A DNA stretch of 64,000 nucleotides from Lumnitzera littorea (taxonomy: Eukaryota; Streptophyta; Magnoliopsida; Myrtales; Combretaceae), in the NCBI GenBank assembly GCA_024138015.1, contig JAMXBB010000012.1, positions 17,222,634-17,286,633 of the forward strand, given 5' to 3'. Shown here piece after piece: positions 11,331 to 23,268 of this stretch. Each line of letters opens with the position of its first letter. Position 1 is the first letter of the stretch. The translations under genes and the position numbers were made by a program. Under the pieces are notes generated by a model, which was given only the letters and a program-made list of their open reading frames with translations, did not search any database and had not been told where the DNA came from.

Positions 11331-11979
11331 TCGAGTGTACCATCAGTCTATCAAACAAATTCTTCTAGTGTGACTTTGGAAGGAAGAGCATCCAGAAGTT
11401 TCCTACTCCCCTAGAAAAGTTTACATATTGACAGCAGAAATACTTGTTAAAATACTGTTAAATGGTCCTCAAATCCTCCTAAACCTGTTTTATCAGAATT
11501 TTGAATAGTTTTATGTTGTTAATGGCTCCAAGTCTTTGTTGAAAGCTTTTTTATGACTGTATTTAAATCATCTAACAGGTCCATGAGACACAGAAGATTG
11601 GATCGTGGCAATCTGCTGGATATTTATGTCTGTGCATGCCTGCATGTTTGATTAAATATTAAATTCCTTGCATTGTCGTCCATGTGCATATGGAGAGTTC
11701 CAGACCTGTGCATAGAAATTATGACTGGCCTTCTATCTGGCAGACCGTGGATGCATAACACTTGTGTGTGACTATTTAATCATCTTTGGAACACTAGAAC
11801 CATAAAAGCTCAGTAACATAGTGAAATGATTATTATGAATAAACTAATCAAAATCAAGGCTGTAAAGATTCCAAATGTTTTCTAGCTGCCTCACAAGGCC
11901 ATAAAGGTAATAGCACAACCCACATGATAATTAGTTACCCTCAAGTATTCCATTATCTTATTCATTTTAATCTCTCACG

Positions 11980-12090
11980 ACCGGAATTGTCGAGGGGATG
12001 GTGGAGGGCTGTCTACTGATTTGTGACATGACAGCAAAGGAGATGCCTGGTGGGTTGTGATTTCCTCATCTCCATATCGCTTATATAGAG
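11980..12090 (+). promoter_or_regulatory. D5 upstream box and TATA
   Basis: GAATTGTCGAGGGGATG, CTGTCTACTGATTTGTGACATGACAGC and TATATAG starting at 12082. The promoter looks preserved although the gene is broken. Confidence 0.55.
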
Positions 12091-12178
12091 ATCTATACCA
12101 AACGGGAATTCATCAAAACCAACTAAACTTAGAAACCGAGAACATTAAGAGCTTCCCTCTTCTCTTAGAAAAAATAGA

Positions 12179-12944
12179 ATGGCTCTTACAATTGAAACTT
12201 CAAAACCCACCAGTCATTTTCGTTCCATCAGCTTGCCTTCAAGGGCTCATCCTCCATCTGCAATAGTTGGAGACCATCTGACTCGGCTTAAAGCATCAAA
12301 AGAAGCATCCTCATCTTCAGATCCTTTGGCTTGCCAAAAGCTAGGAGGTCTCAAAGCTTTGTATGACATCCTAGATGATTGGCTTTAGTTTCCTCTTACC
12401 CGACAAGATCTTTCCCTAGAAGACAAGAGGATGTGCATTGAGGATTTGTTGGATGGATCACTTAATCTAGTGGATGTTTGCGGAAATATTCGTGCTTTTT
12501 TCTCACAGATGAAGGACATTGTTCAGGAACTAATCATCTATCTGCAGACAAAGAGGAGTTGAGGAAGCTGGCATTTCCAGGAAGAAATTCAGCAAAGTCA
12601 TCATGAAGTATTCAGAGAATTTGAAAAGGATGCAGAAGATCAGGACATCAAGGCAAGATGATAAGCAAGAATCTGATATAAGCATGCTAAAAGAAGTTGA
12701 ACAAATCAGTCTCAACATTTTCCACTCTCTCTTGTGTTTCCTATCTGGCAAGAAAGCAAGACCAAGCAGCAATGGATGGTCATCCATTTCGAAGTTGCTT
12801 TCAAATAGACAAGTATCCAGGAAAGTGGAAACTATGAAGGAAATAGATGTGCCGAGCATCCAGGAAATTGAGGATGAGTTGGAAGGCATCTTTAGGCACC
12901 TTGTGAAAACAAGAGTTTACCTTCTCAACATCCTCAACCACTAA
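12179..12944 (+). pseudogene. DUF241 family pseudogene D5
   Basis: The frame opens MALTIETSKPTSHFRSISLPS and ends at TAG (12386-12388) after YDILDDWL, where intact copies have CAG (Gln). The frame then continues until about 12533, where two bases are missing from the sequence that reads CTACAATCATC in other copies. The remainder, including SISKLLSNRQVSRKV and the C-terminal EIEDELEGIFRHLVKTRV, is in another frame up to 12944. A 6-bp in-frame loss is also present before SIQEIEDELE. The TAG is at the same codon as in D12. Confidence 0.92.
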
Positions 12945-15094
12945 AAATTGTTCTATTTTTTGTTGCCAAAGCATCTTTAAGACTGGCAACACAATTTTGT
13001 GGTTTGACAGTGTACAGTTATATTGCACAGAATTTTATAATCATATACAAGAAAAATTAAATTTTTCAACTCCATTTACTTTGTATTTGCTTTTACAATT
13101 TGATCTTTCTTCATACTCCTAAATCTATAGTTACAGATATGATTTTGTCAATTTTCTTTGACACAAAAAATCTGACTTATGATTAAGTTACCTGTTGAAC
13201 CAAACCATCTAAATAATTATGATGAAGATGGTAAGATATATTAATCTCCACGCAAAGAAGATTAGTGTTAAATGATAAATATAAAAGTTTACACTTGATC
13301 TACAAGCTCAAGCTTTTAGATCGGTTGCTTGTAAGCTGATCTCAACATTTTATGACATATTATATAGACGATTCTGCTTGTTTCAGACAAGAACAAATCA
13401 CAAACTTCTGACAATAGTTTTGGTTAATCTACAGCCAAATGTTTCTGATTGTTATTTTGTTACCAGGAAGGAAAAGGCAAGCAAAAATTGCAGACATATC
13501 ATATGGGAGACACGAATAACAAGGAAGTGACTTGTTGCAAGCAAGATCCTTAGAGGTAAATTAGCGAGTTGTCTTGATAAGCCATTGATGCACAGTCATA
13601 TATAAATTTTTACATAATCATGTGCATATAACCTTTATATCAATTCTCACCCATCATAATTTTCTATTCTAGGTAGTTCATGTGCTATCATCTAGACCAA
13701 TGCAGAGAAATGGATAAATGTTCCCTGGCTGGGGAACTATTGATGCAGATTGCCTTAAATTATTCGACTGAAGAACAAAAAATGCCCAAGTATCGAAGCA
13801 AAAAGCTAGGAACATTGTAAGTAAGTTGTAGATTGTCAAGAGTATGGAATACTATGTGATCACATGCTTGTTTGAGATCAATAATGCACTATCCTTTTAT
13901 CCAATTACCAATAAATATGTAACAAAATTTTAAGCAGAAACCATGTCATGAATTTGTCTTTAATATAAATTTTGATTGTTGTTCTGTTTGTGGCAAGGAA
14001 ATCATTGGAAGAACCAGGGATGATTTGACTAAGTCTTTCCTAGCTGCCTCATATTTCCATAAACAATATATGCAACCCATAGGGTTTGGCAATTTGAAAG
14101 CAACATCACAATAATCTTAATAGATTTTATTGGGGAAACGCTTCTTTTTTTAGAAAATAAATTTAGCTATGTGAGTGAGTACTTATAAAATTAGCAAATA
14201 ACTTGAAAGAAACAACTACTAAAAGATAAAAGAGAATCATATATCAGATATGAATGACAATTTTGTTCGAGTATTTTTACTTGTGGAAAATAAAAGTATT
14301 CTAAAAATATTGTTGTTATGGATGTGATGATGATTTTGATGAATAGTTGTATGCTGTCAAAAAGAGTCCTGTTTTTATCTGGAAGCATCTTAAATGAACT
14401 CACTTTTAATTATTGAACTGGTTTTCAAGGCACCAAAGATACCCTTGTGGGACTTCCCAACATATGCCGCCTGTATATATGTTCATGCATGTGCAGTTTT
14501 ATGGAATATTAAAGTCCTTGTGCATATGCATGTGGAGCTTATCAGGCTGCTTAACACAACGCAGTTCATCTGTTCACATCCAAATCGATGCATAGAAACT
14601 TGCAAATGGTCTTCTAGCAGGGGGACAATGGACCTAAGCACTCGTGTGTGTTACTATTTTAACATTTTTTTCAGACAGTTTGCATCATTGCAGATCAGAA
14701 ACATGATGGAACAATTTTTATGAATAGGCTAATCAAAATCAAGGCTGTAAAGATTCCGATCATTTCCTATCTGCCTCATATTCCAAATGATAATTGGTCA
14801 AGGCTTAAATATAGCAACATGACATGGAAATGAACTCATGCATAATCAATATATTTGAGAATTTGATTACTCTTTTATTCGTTTTAATCTCCACAAGATC
14901 TGAATTGTCGAGGGATGGTGAAGCAGCTGTCTGCGGATCTGTGACATGACAGCAAAGTAGACACATGGTGTGTTGGGAGTGTCACATCTCCATATCTCCT
15001 ATATATAGTTGAATACCAAATGGGATTTCAACCAAACTAAGCAAACACTAGAAACCAGAATAATAAAGACTACCCTTCTCTCTTAGAAAAAACA
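12945..15094 (+). other. D5-D6 intergenic unit
   Basis: Parallels the D2-D3 and D3-D4 intervals: shared 3' flank, a GGCTGGGGAACTATTGATGC block near 13727, a third, broken relative of the CCSVCGKE mini-ORF at about 13915-14110 (its start codon region is followed by a stop), and the D6 promoter region with CTGTGACATGACAGCAAAG near 14940 and TATATATAG near 15000. Confidence 0.55.
14880..15008 (+). promoter_or_regulatory. D6 promoter: conserved box and TATA
   Basis: GAATTGTCGAGGGATGGTG, TCTGTGACATGACAGCAAAG and TATATATAG ending at about 15008 are arranged as in D3 and D4. The promoter is intact although the gene is a fusion. Confidence 0.6.
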
Positions 15095-15560
15095 ATGGCT
15101 CTCACAATTGAAACTTTAAAACCCACCAGCCACTTTCGTTCAATCAGCTTGCCTTCAAGGGCTCATCGTCTGACTACAATAGTCGAGGATCATCTGACTC
15201 ACATTAAATCATCAGAAGAAGCATCCTCATCCTCAGCCTCATTGGTTTGCCAAAAGCTAGGAGGTCTCAAGGCTTTGTATAATTGCACAGATGATTGGCT
15301 TCAGTTACCTCTGACCCAAAAGCTAGGAGGTCTCACAGTTGAAATCAGCCTGGACATATTTCAATCTCTCTTGTACTTGCTGTCAGGAAAGAAAGCAAGA
15401 AAAAGCAGCAGTGCCTGGTCATCTGTTTCAAAGTTGTTGTCAAATAGGCGAGCATCAAGCAAAGAGGAAGAGGATGTAAGAGATTGAGGGCAATTTGGAA
15501 GGAATCTTTAGGCACCTCTTGAAAACAAGAGTTTACCTTCTTAACATCCTTGACCAGTAA
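15095..15560 (+). pseudogene. Chimeric DUF241 remnant D6
   Basis: The first ~73 codons match D3/D4-type genes through LQLPLTQ. The sequence then jumps to KLGGLTVEISLDIFQSLLYLLSGKKAR, skipping about 100 codons. The join contains a second copy of AAAGCTAGGAGGTCTCA, which occurs normally about 55 bp upstream, so a nearby segment was copied into the junction. After it the sequence matches D8 rather than D3/D4 (FQSLLYLL, AWSSVSKL). The open frame ends at TGA (15485-15487) after 130 residues. The homologous C-terminus (GIFRHLLKTRV-like) continues in another frame to TAA at about 15560, after a further small deletion. A 130-residue product is possible but probably non-functional. Confidence 0.88.
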
Positions 15561-17185
15561 TAATTGTCCTTGAAAGAATGACAATGCAATTTTGTAAATT
15601 TGTACAAATGTACCAGACAAGATTTTTATGTTAATTTATGACAAATACTAAAAGAAACTAAAATTCCAACAGCATTTTATTTATGTATATATCCTGGAAT
15701 CTGATCTTTCTTACAGTCTCATGTTTCGATTTCTATGTGATTTTTCAACCTCTTCCGGTTCAAATGTGAAATTTAACTTATAATTACTTCCAGAGAACCA
15801 AAGTGTGCTAATATTAAATATCATGTAGTTGATTGAGACAAAGGCAAATCAAAAGCATTACCTAGTTTTTGTCTAGGAAGTGAAATGACAATAGGAAACT
15901 CCCAACTTGTCTTCACATTCTAATCCTGGCTTACCCATCAGGAAGAAGAAGAACGAACCAACCAGGGAAAATTAGGGACATAATAAATTGATATCAAACT
16001 AATTAGTATTGCAAAATTGGGGAATAGCAGGAAATTCTTCTTTGTTAAAGTTAATAGTAGTGGATTGGTATAACCCACATTGAAAAGATGAGCAAAGAGT
16101 TGGGAAACTTGTAAGCAATATCAAAGAATCTTCTCTCGTTGATTTCAATAAAAGCAAAAAAATGGCCATCACGTCACCATATTAGGAAACACACATTTTT
16201 TGATCTTCGGGATTAAGTATTTCTATGATAAACAAATAATGAGAATAAACAAAGGATAAAAAAATAGCAAAAAAATCCAAGTTCACCTGTAGAGGAAGCG
16301 CCAATTTTCCAAAAATTAACATACTAACAAAAGAAATATTATTAAAATGTTGTTATTATGATCGTGCAATCCTCCCTAAATGTGTTTTGTGGCTATAGAT
16401 AGTCTTTTCCTCAATTGTATCAGGGTATGAATAATTGCATGATGCTAAACACTCAAGATTTCCTTTAAAGTATTTCATAGATTATATTCAAATCATCTAA
16501 CTGGTTTTGAGGCATAAAGAAGCCTATTTTAATTTGGTAATCTGCAAGATATTGACCTGTCTATGTGCTTGTTTTAGTCCCTGTCTCCCATATGCATTTG
16601 GAGCTTCCAGGCTGTTTTATTATGATAATCATTTATCGTAGTGTATAAGAACTAGGCATTTCATGTCCTGATCTACACACCTATGCATAGAAATTGTGAC
16701 TGGTCTTCTAGCTGGGGGACCAAGGATGCATCTCACTCGTGTGTGTGATAATTTAATAATCTTTGAAACATGAGGAACCATAACAGATTAGTAACATGAT
16801 GAAACAATTATTATGAATAAACTAACCAAAATTAAAGATGTAAAGATTCCAATTGTTTTCTATTTGCTTCATAAGCCCATAAAAATAATACTGCAACCCA
16901 TATGATAATTATTCAATCTCAAGCTTGAAGATAGCACCGTGACACAGAAATGCACCCGTGTGAGATCACATATTTAAGCATATGATTATCTTATTCATTT
17001 TAATTTCTCATGATCTGAAAGAAGGCTGTCTACTGATCTGTGAGATGATAGTGAAGAAGAGGTTGGTTGGAAGCGTCTTGTCTCCATACTGCCTATAAAT
17101 AGTCCAATGCCAAACAGGAATTTGACCAAACCAAGTAAACTTAGAAACGAGAACATTTAGAGCTTCACCTTCTCTAGTAGGAACA
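15561..17185 (+). other. D6-D7 intergenic unit, paralogous to D8-D9 unit
   Basis: This interval, together with the 3' part of D6, resembles 20480-22320 over about 1.84 kb. Shared blocks include TCTGATCTTTCTTACAGTCTCATG near 15698 and 20885, GGAGCTTCCAGGCTG near 16600 and 21727, and CTTCTAGCTGGGGGACCA near 16703 and 21831. No gene is seen. The D7 promoter lies at the end. Confidence 0.6.
17020..17101 (+). promoter_or_regulatory. D7 promoter: diverged box and TATA
   Basis: CTGTCTACTGATCTGTGAGATGATAGTG is a diverged form of the conserved box. TATAAATA follows at 17094-17101, 85 bp before the start codon. Confidence 0.6.
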
Positions 17186-17933
17186 ATGGCTCTCAAACTT
17201 GAAACTTCAAAATCTACCAGCCATCTTCGTTCAATCAGCTTGCCTTCAGGGGCTCATCCTCTGACCACAATAGTTGAAGATCGTCTAACTCACCTTAAAT
17301 CATCAGAGAAAGCATCCTCGTCCTCTGCCTCTTTGGCTTGCCAAAAGCTAGGAGGTCTCAAGGCTTTGTACGATTGCATAGATGATTGGCTTCAGTTGCC
17401 TTTGACCCATCAGGATCTCTCCCTTGAAAATAAAAGGACATGCATCGAGGAATTGTTGGATGGATCTCTTAAACTAGTGGATGTTTGCAGCAATGTCCGT
17501 GATTTTTTTTCACAGATGAAAGACAACATCCAGAAACTACAATCCTCTATCCGCAGACAAAGAGAAGTTGAGCAAGGTCATCATAAAATATTTAGAAAAT
17601 TTGAAAAGGATGCAGAAGAACAGGATGCCAAGGCCAGACGATAAGCAAGAGTCTGATATAAGCATGCTGAAAGAAGTAGAACAAATTAGTCTCGATATTT
17701 TCAAATCTCTGTTGTGTTTCCTGTCTGACAAGAAAGCAGGATCAAACAGCAATGGCTGGTCATCCATTCTGAAGATGTTGAAGAAAAGGGAACTATTAAG
17801 GAAAGAGGAGGAGAATATGAAGGACCTAGATATATTAGAGTCGAGCATTCAAGAAATTGAGGATGAGTTGGAAGGCATCTTTAGGCACCTTGTGAAAACA
17901 AGGGTTTACCTTCTCAACATCCTCAACCATTGA
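17186..17933 (+). pseudogene. DUF241 family pseudogene D7 (29-bp deletion)
   Basis: The first ~128 codons are intact and family-like (MALKLETSKSTSHLRSISLPS through QSSIRRQREVE). At about 17573 the sequence passes directly from GTTGAG to CAAGGTCATC. Compared with D1, 29 bp between two TGAG tetranucleotides is gone, which removes the VEEANVSRKKLSK region and shifts the frame. The upstream frame then runs through unrelated residues to a stop at 17644 (152 residues). The rest of the gene is open in the other frame (17568-17933) and ends with EIEDELEGIFRHLVKTRV and LLNILNH. Apart from this deletion the copy looks young. Confidence 0.92.
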
Positions 17934-19963
17934 AAACTACTCTAGTTTTAGTTGCTAAAGCACCAACAAGAGTGGCAACGCAATTTTGCAATTTATACAG
18001 TGTACAATTGTAATTTTATAAACAAATACACAAAAAATCGAGGTTTCAAGTCCATTTACTTTGCATTTGCTTTTATAATTTAATCTTCCTTCACATTTTG
18101 AAATTTAGATTTTCTAGATCTGATTTTAGCAATTTTCTTTGGCACTAAAATCTGACATATGATTAGATTTCTTGGAGAAAAAAACGCAATACTAATCATG
18201 CAAAAAGATAGTAACATACACCGTACCTCCTTGTGAAGAAGATAAGGGTGTGTTATAAAAGCGATTCTGCTTCCTTCACTCTCTCAAAATGATGTCGTCA
18301 CTAGGAAGAACACATTGGAAATACCATGGAAAATTACAGACACAATATGTGGAAGACTGGAGTAACAAGGAATTAACTACTTCTGCAAAACCTTCTTGAT
18401 TACTTGTTGCAAAATCTGTCCATAATGATAAATAGTTAAGTTTGCCTGATAAGCCATTGATGCACATTCAATCAGAAACCTGTATTTCAATTTGTCTATG
18501 CCTATAGATAACCTTTAAAACAATTTTGCCAGATAATTGTCTGCCACCACCATGTTAAATAATTCTATTCTGTTAAAGGAATCCAAGCTTTTATCTCCCC
18601 TACTTTGTTATCTTTGCAGTCTTATTAAATAATGCAGTTCAGTCCTAAATATATATGTGGTGACTAGAGGCTAAATTCATGCATGTGATTTTCATCCACC
18701 AATATTCTCAACACTTGGGTAGTTCATATGCTAATCTGCTTTGAATCACTTAGAATGATTACAACAATTTGCTTGCATGTTGAAAAAAAATTTAATTAGA
18801 AAGACAATCTATTTGCAATAGCTATTTCCTCACTGCAATGAAAAGGATCATAAAGACCAGGAAAGATCCACTAAATTTCACTGATTATTGGTTGTTCATA
18901 ATTAGTCAGGCGCTGGCTAGCAGCACCTGTAATGCACATCCATGGAACCAATTATTGAAGTTTACAATTGCCTGGTTTCCACCTTTTGGGAAAAAATTTT
19001 ATATGTTGATTATTATAGTATGAACTCCAAGACGGTCTTTGAAGATAGTATATAGAATTGGCATGAATACAAAGATTATATATTTGCACTGTGTCATATT
19101 GGATATTGAGGAAAAGCTTCAGCAAATTGTAAGCCACATTATTGATCTTTCTCTTGTTCACAGGAATGAAAGGAGACAATGGCCATCATATAGGGAAACC
19201 TGTTTTTTTTTTTAAATAAAAATAAACTTATCTGTGTAAGTGAGTACTTACAAAATAAGTGAATAGCTTCAAACAAACACTTGCTAAAACAAATAACACA
19301 GATATTAAATCTGTTTTGTGTTTGTGCGTGTAGTTTTATGGAATATAAATGTCCCTCTAGGCAATATGCATGTGAAGCTCCCCAGGCTGCTTAATTGTTA
19401 TAAATCATTTATTATAGTGTGCAACATTAGGCAGTTCATCTGTTGACATAAGACTGATGAAAAAAAACTTATAAATGGTCTTCTGACTGGGGGATAATGG
19501 ACCTAACAACTCATGTGTGCTACTATATTAATCTTTTTTTCAAAATCCTTAGCATCATTACAGATCAGAAACATGATGGAACAATTATTATGCATATAGT
19601 AATCAAAATCAAGGTTGTAAAGATTCCAGTTGCTTCCTACCTGCCTCATGTTGTCATGGAGGAGATATTGCAATCCACATCATGCTTGTTCATATCAATC
19701 AAAGGCTTGAAATTGTCATCTGGACATGGAAATGAACTTGTGCGAGATCAAATATTTAAGAATTAGGTTATCATTGAATTTGTCCAAGGATAATGATGGG
19801 TTGTATACTAATATGTGACATGACAGCAAGGAGGTGCCTGGTGGTCCGAGAATGCCTTATTTCCATAGCTCCTATCTAGAGTTCGGAGCAATGAGACTTC
19901 AACCAAACCAAGTGGATTTAGTAAACACAACATTAAGAAATTTCCCTTCTCTCTTCAAAAAAA
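17934..19963 (+). other. D7-D8 intergenic unit
   Basis: The shared 3' flank runs to about 18130. After that the order of conserved blocks is looser than in the left part of the array: a CTTCTGACTGGGGGATAATGG block near 19480, an AGATTCCAGTTGCTTCCTACCTGCCTCATG block near 19620, and the D8 upstream region. No gene is seen; several 60-75-codon open frames here have no family resemblance. Confidence 0.5.
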
Positions 19964-20731
19964 ATGGCAGTCACAATTGAAACTTCCAAATCTACCAGCC
20001 ATTCTCTATCAATCAGTTTGCCTTCCAGTTCTGACCCTTTGGCTTCAAATGTTCAGGATCAGTTGAATAGGCTTAAATCATCTGAAGCAACATCCTCATA
20101 CTCTACCCTTTTGGCTTGCCAAAATCTAGATGGACTCAAGGATTTGTACAACCGCATTGAAGATTGGCTTCAGTTGCCTGGCATACATGAGGATCTCTCC
20201 GATGAATGTAACAGGATATACGTAAGAATTGATGGATGGATCTCTCAAGCTATTGGATGTTTGTGGCAAATATCCGTGACTTTTACTCACAGATAAAGGA
20301 CAACATCCAGGAAGTACAATCATCTCTTCGTAGACAGAGGAGTTGAACAATTCATGATTTCTAGGAGGAAATTGAACAAAGCCACAGCAAAGTATTTGGA
20401 CAATTTGAAAAGAATGCCAAAGAACATGACACTGAGAAAAGACTAAAACCAAGAGTCTGACATAGGCATGCTAAGGGAAGCTGAAGAAATCAGCCTGGAA
20501 ATATTCCAATCTCTCTTGTACTTGCTATTAGGAAAGAAAGCAAGAACAAGCAGGGCCTGGTCATCTGTTTCACAGTTGTCAAATAGGTGAGTATCAAGCA
20601 AACAGGAAAAGAATGTAAGCCAGTCACAAATACTAGAGTCAAGCATGCAAGAAATTAAGGACAAGTTGGAAGGAATCTTTAGGCACCTCTTGAAAACAAG
20701 AGTATACCTTCTCAACATCATCAACCACTAA
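19964..20731 (+). pseudogene. DUF241 family pseudogene D8 (old)
   Basis: The most diverged copy of the left array. It opens MAVTIETSKSTSHSLSISLPS, keeps ACQNLDGLKDLYNRIEDWLQLP, then shifts frame near 20215, where GATGGATGGATCTC aligns with the family LLDGSL block in another frame. A further shift lies near 20345. In-frame stops occur near 20443 (TAA) and 20587 (TGA). The C-terminal LEGIFRHLLKTRVYLLNI block is still readable and ends at TAA 20729-20731. The upstream TATA has decayed to TATCTAGAG. The 3' half is the closest relative of the 3' half of D6. Confidence 0.88.
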
Positions 20732-22320
20732 TAATTGCCATTACATTCACGAGAATGGCGATGCAATTTTGTAAATTTGTGCAGAATATAAATGTACTAG
20801 ATAAGATTTTATGTAAATTTATGGCAAATGCACAAAGAAACTAAAAATCAACAGCATTCCATATTTGTGTATATCTTTGAGATCTGATCTTTCTTACAGT
20901 CTCATGTTCTCATTTCTACATTATGATTCACCCTTTTCCCATTGAAATGTGAAATCAGACTTATAATTACTTCTGGAAAACCAGTTTCAGCAAATAATTA
21001 AACTGAAAGCCAGAAATGCTGTAAAAAGGCTCTATGCTGTCAATAATTGGAAATAATATATAAAAAGAATGTAGTTGTTTGAGACAGATGCAAATCAGAA
21101 CCTTTATCTAATTTTTGTCTGGGTTGTGAAATGACAATAGGAAAATCTCAACTTGTCTTCATGTTCTATTCCGAGTTCATCTGTTCAGACCAAGAAGCTA
21201 CCAAGAAATTTTCTTTGCAAAAGTTCATAGTAGTGGATATGGATGAAACACACATTGAAAAGAAGAGGAAAGAGTTTGACAATTTATAAGCAAAATATGG
21301 CCATGATGAAATATGCGTTTTTTTTAACCTTCTCCAGAAATAAGTATTCATATAACAAACAAATGATGAGAAAATAATAACGGTTAAGACATAATGGAAA
21401 AATCAAATGCCACATGGAGAGGAAATACAAATTTTTTTAAAAATTAACATATTGACAGTAAAAATACTATTGTCCTCCCCAAATCTGTTTCATGGCTATG
21501 GAATGTTTTTTTCATCAATTACATCAGGGTATTGAATAGCTGTGTCGTGCTAAAGACTCCAAGATTTCCTTGAAAATTTATTCATTGGCTATATTCAAAT
21601 CATCTAATTGGTTTTGAGGCGTAAAGGATCCTATTCTTGTAATCTGCCAGATGTTAAGCTGTATGCATGCCCATATGCAGTTAGTTAAATGACATATTAA
21701 AGTCCCTGTTTTCAATATGCGTCTGGAGCTTCCAGGCTGCTTAATTATGATTATTATTTATCATGGTGTTTAAGAACTAGGCAGTTCATGTATTGATGTC
21801 CAGACCTATCCATGAAAATTATAACTGTTCTTCTAGCTGGGGGACCATGGATGCGTAACACTCGTGTGTGAGATTATTTAACCATCTTCCAGCACTAAGA
21901 ACCATAACAGATTACTAACATGATGAAACAGTTATGAATAAACTAATCAAAATCAAAGCTGCAAAGATTCCAATTGTTTCCTATCTGCCTCCTAAGCCCA
22001 CAAAAATAATAGCAACCCACATGATAATTATTCAATCTCGAGCATCAATAGAGCACCATGACACAGAAATGGACCATGTGAGATCATATATCTAAGAATT
22101 TGATTATATTATTCACTTTAATCTCTCAATATCTAAAATGTCGATAGATGCTGAAGGGCTGTCTACTGATTTGTAACATGACAGCAAAGAAGATGCTCGG
22201 TGGTTTGGGAGAGAATTGCCTCCATAACTCCTATATAGTTCAATGCCAAACAGGAATTCAACCAAACCAAGTAAACTTTAGAAACATATTAAGAGCTTGC
22301 TTTCTCTCTTAAGAAAATAA
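20732..22320 (+). other. D8-D9 intergenic unit
   Basis: Paralogous to 15561-17185 as described there. It includes the D9 upstream box (CTGTCTACTGATTTGTAACATGACAGC near 22160) and TATATAG near 22232. No gene is seen. Confidence 0.55.
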
Positions 22321-22430
22321 ATGGCTCTCACAGTTGAAACTTCAAAATCCACCAGCCATTTTCGTTCAATTAGCTTGCCTTCAAGGGCTCATCCTCTCAT
22401 TACAATAGTCGAGGACCACGGTGGACCATG
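22321..22430 (+). pseudogene. Truncated DUF241 copy D9
   Basis: The first ~36 codons are a clean family N-terminus (MALTVETSKSTSHFRSISLPSRAHPL in pieces, ending ITIVEDH). Homology stops at about 22430 (GTCGAGGACCAC) and the following sequence belongs to a Mutator-like element. I find no continuation of the gene to the right of the element, so the 3' part is deleted rather than merely interrupted. The promoter region upstream is preserved. Confidence 0.88.
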
Positions 22431-23268
22431 GTGGGGATCAGGGACCACCTATTGACGAAGAGATGCCAATTCCTCATGCACCACCTAGGGGTAGAGCTAA
22501 AGTTTGAGGAGGCAGGATTTGAGTGGTATGTTGTCAGGTAGACGTTAATGATGATATCTTACCATATGCCTGTTATTCCGTAGACCTAGGGTATATCAGT
22601 GGGAGATATAGCATATACCTTAGGTCAGGTGTTGCCTTCACTTCAAGAGCCAAATCCAGCTCCAGGCCTGGATGTAGCACATACATAACTCCCAAGTTCT
22701 AACATCTTGACCTCGCTACTCCACCAACTCCTCAAAAGCAACGTTCTACCCCCATACAATCATCCATAGGTGACGACACCACTCAGTTACATCCGGGCCA
22801 TCCAACCGACCCAGTTCTTCTTCGGGAACTTGAGCTCGACGATCCACCAGCTAAATCTACTCAGACACATGATAGACGAGGGCGTTCACTTCTTTCTCAT
22901 ACCGCAAGGACTTTTACACGACGTAAGCGTCAATAGATATATTTAGTCTATTATTTTTGTTTTCTTGTTTATTTTTCCATTGTATTGATGTTATCATTAA
23001 CTGATTACAAATTTTATGTATATACTGATTATTTGAAATATATTTCACTTTTCATCATATTTTACATTCAATGTATTGTTCATTTATTCTAATTTTACAA
23101 TTTACAATTTATAATTACTTTTTCTTTTATTCAACTCGTATGGTTATTGAATGATCATCCCATGCGCTTATTTCTTTCTCACTTGCCATATTTGTTGAGG
23201 TGTGATTTTATGTGGGGTATTCCTTACTTCCTCACTTGTCTTCAATAGACTATTATAGTAGAAATTGA
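22431..23268 (+). mobile_element. Mutator-like element fragment (C-terminal coding tail)
   Basis: Plus-strand translation gives GPPIDEEMPIPHAPPRGRAKV, a stop, and further on a proline- and threonine-rich stretch ending RSLLSHTARTFTRRKRQ and TAG near 22937. This is the low-complexity C-terminal tail found in plant Mutator-like transposases and their plant-mobile-domain partners. The tail and the ~200 bp after it are repeated in inverted orientation at 23335-23640. No complete end of this fragment is recognised, and it is interrupted by in-frame stops. Confidence 0.6.

Larger units (their letters stand above)
10020..12178 (+). other. D4-D5 intergenic unit
   Basis: Closely parallels the D1-D2 interval: the same 3' flank, the GGATGGTAACCCACCTGTTGGGAATCTGC block near 10730 (compare 1648), an orphan upstream region at 11160-11330, and the D5 promoter. 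No gene is seen. The parallel suggests that D1-D2 and D4-D5 descend from one duplicated two-gene block. Confidence 0.55.
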
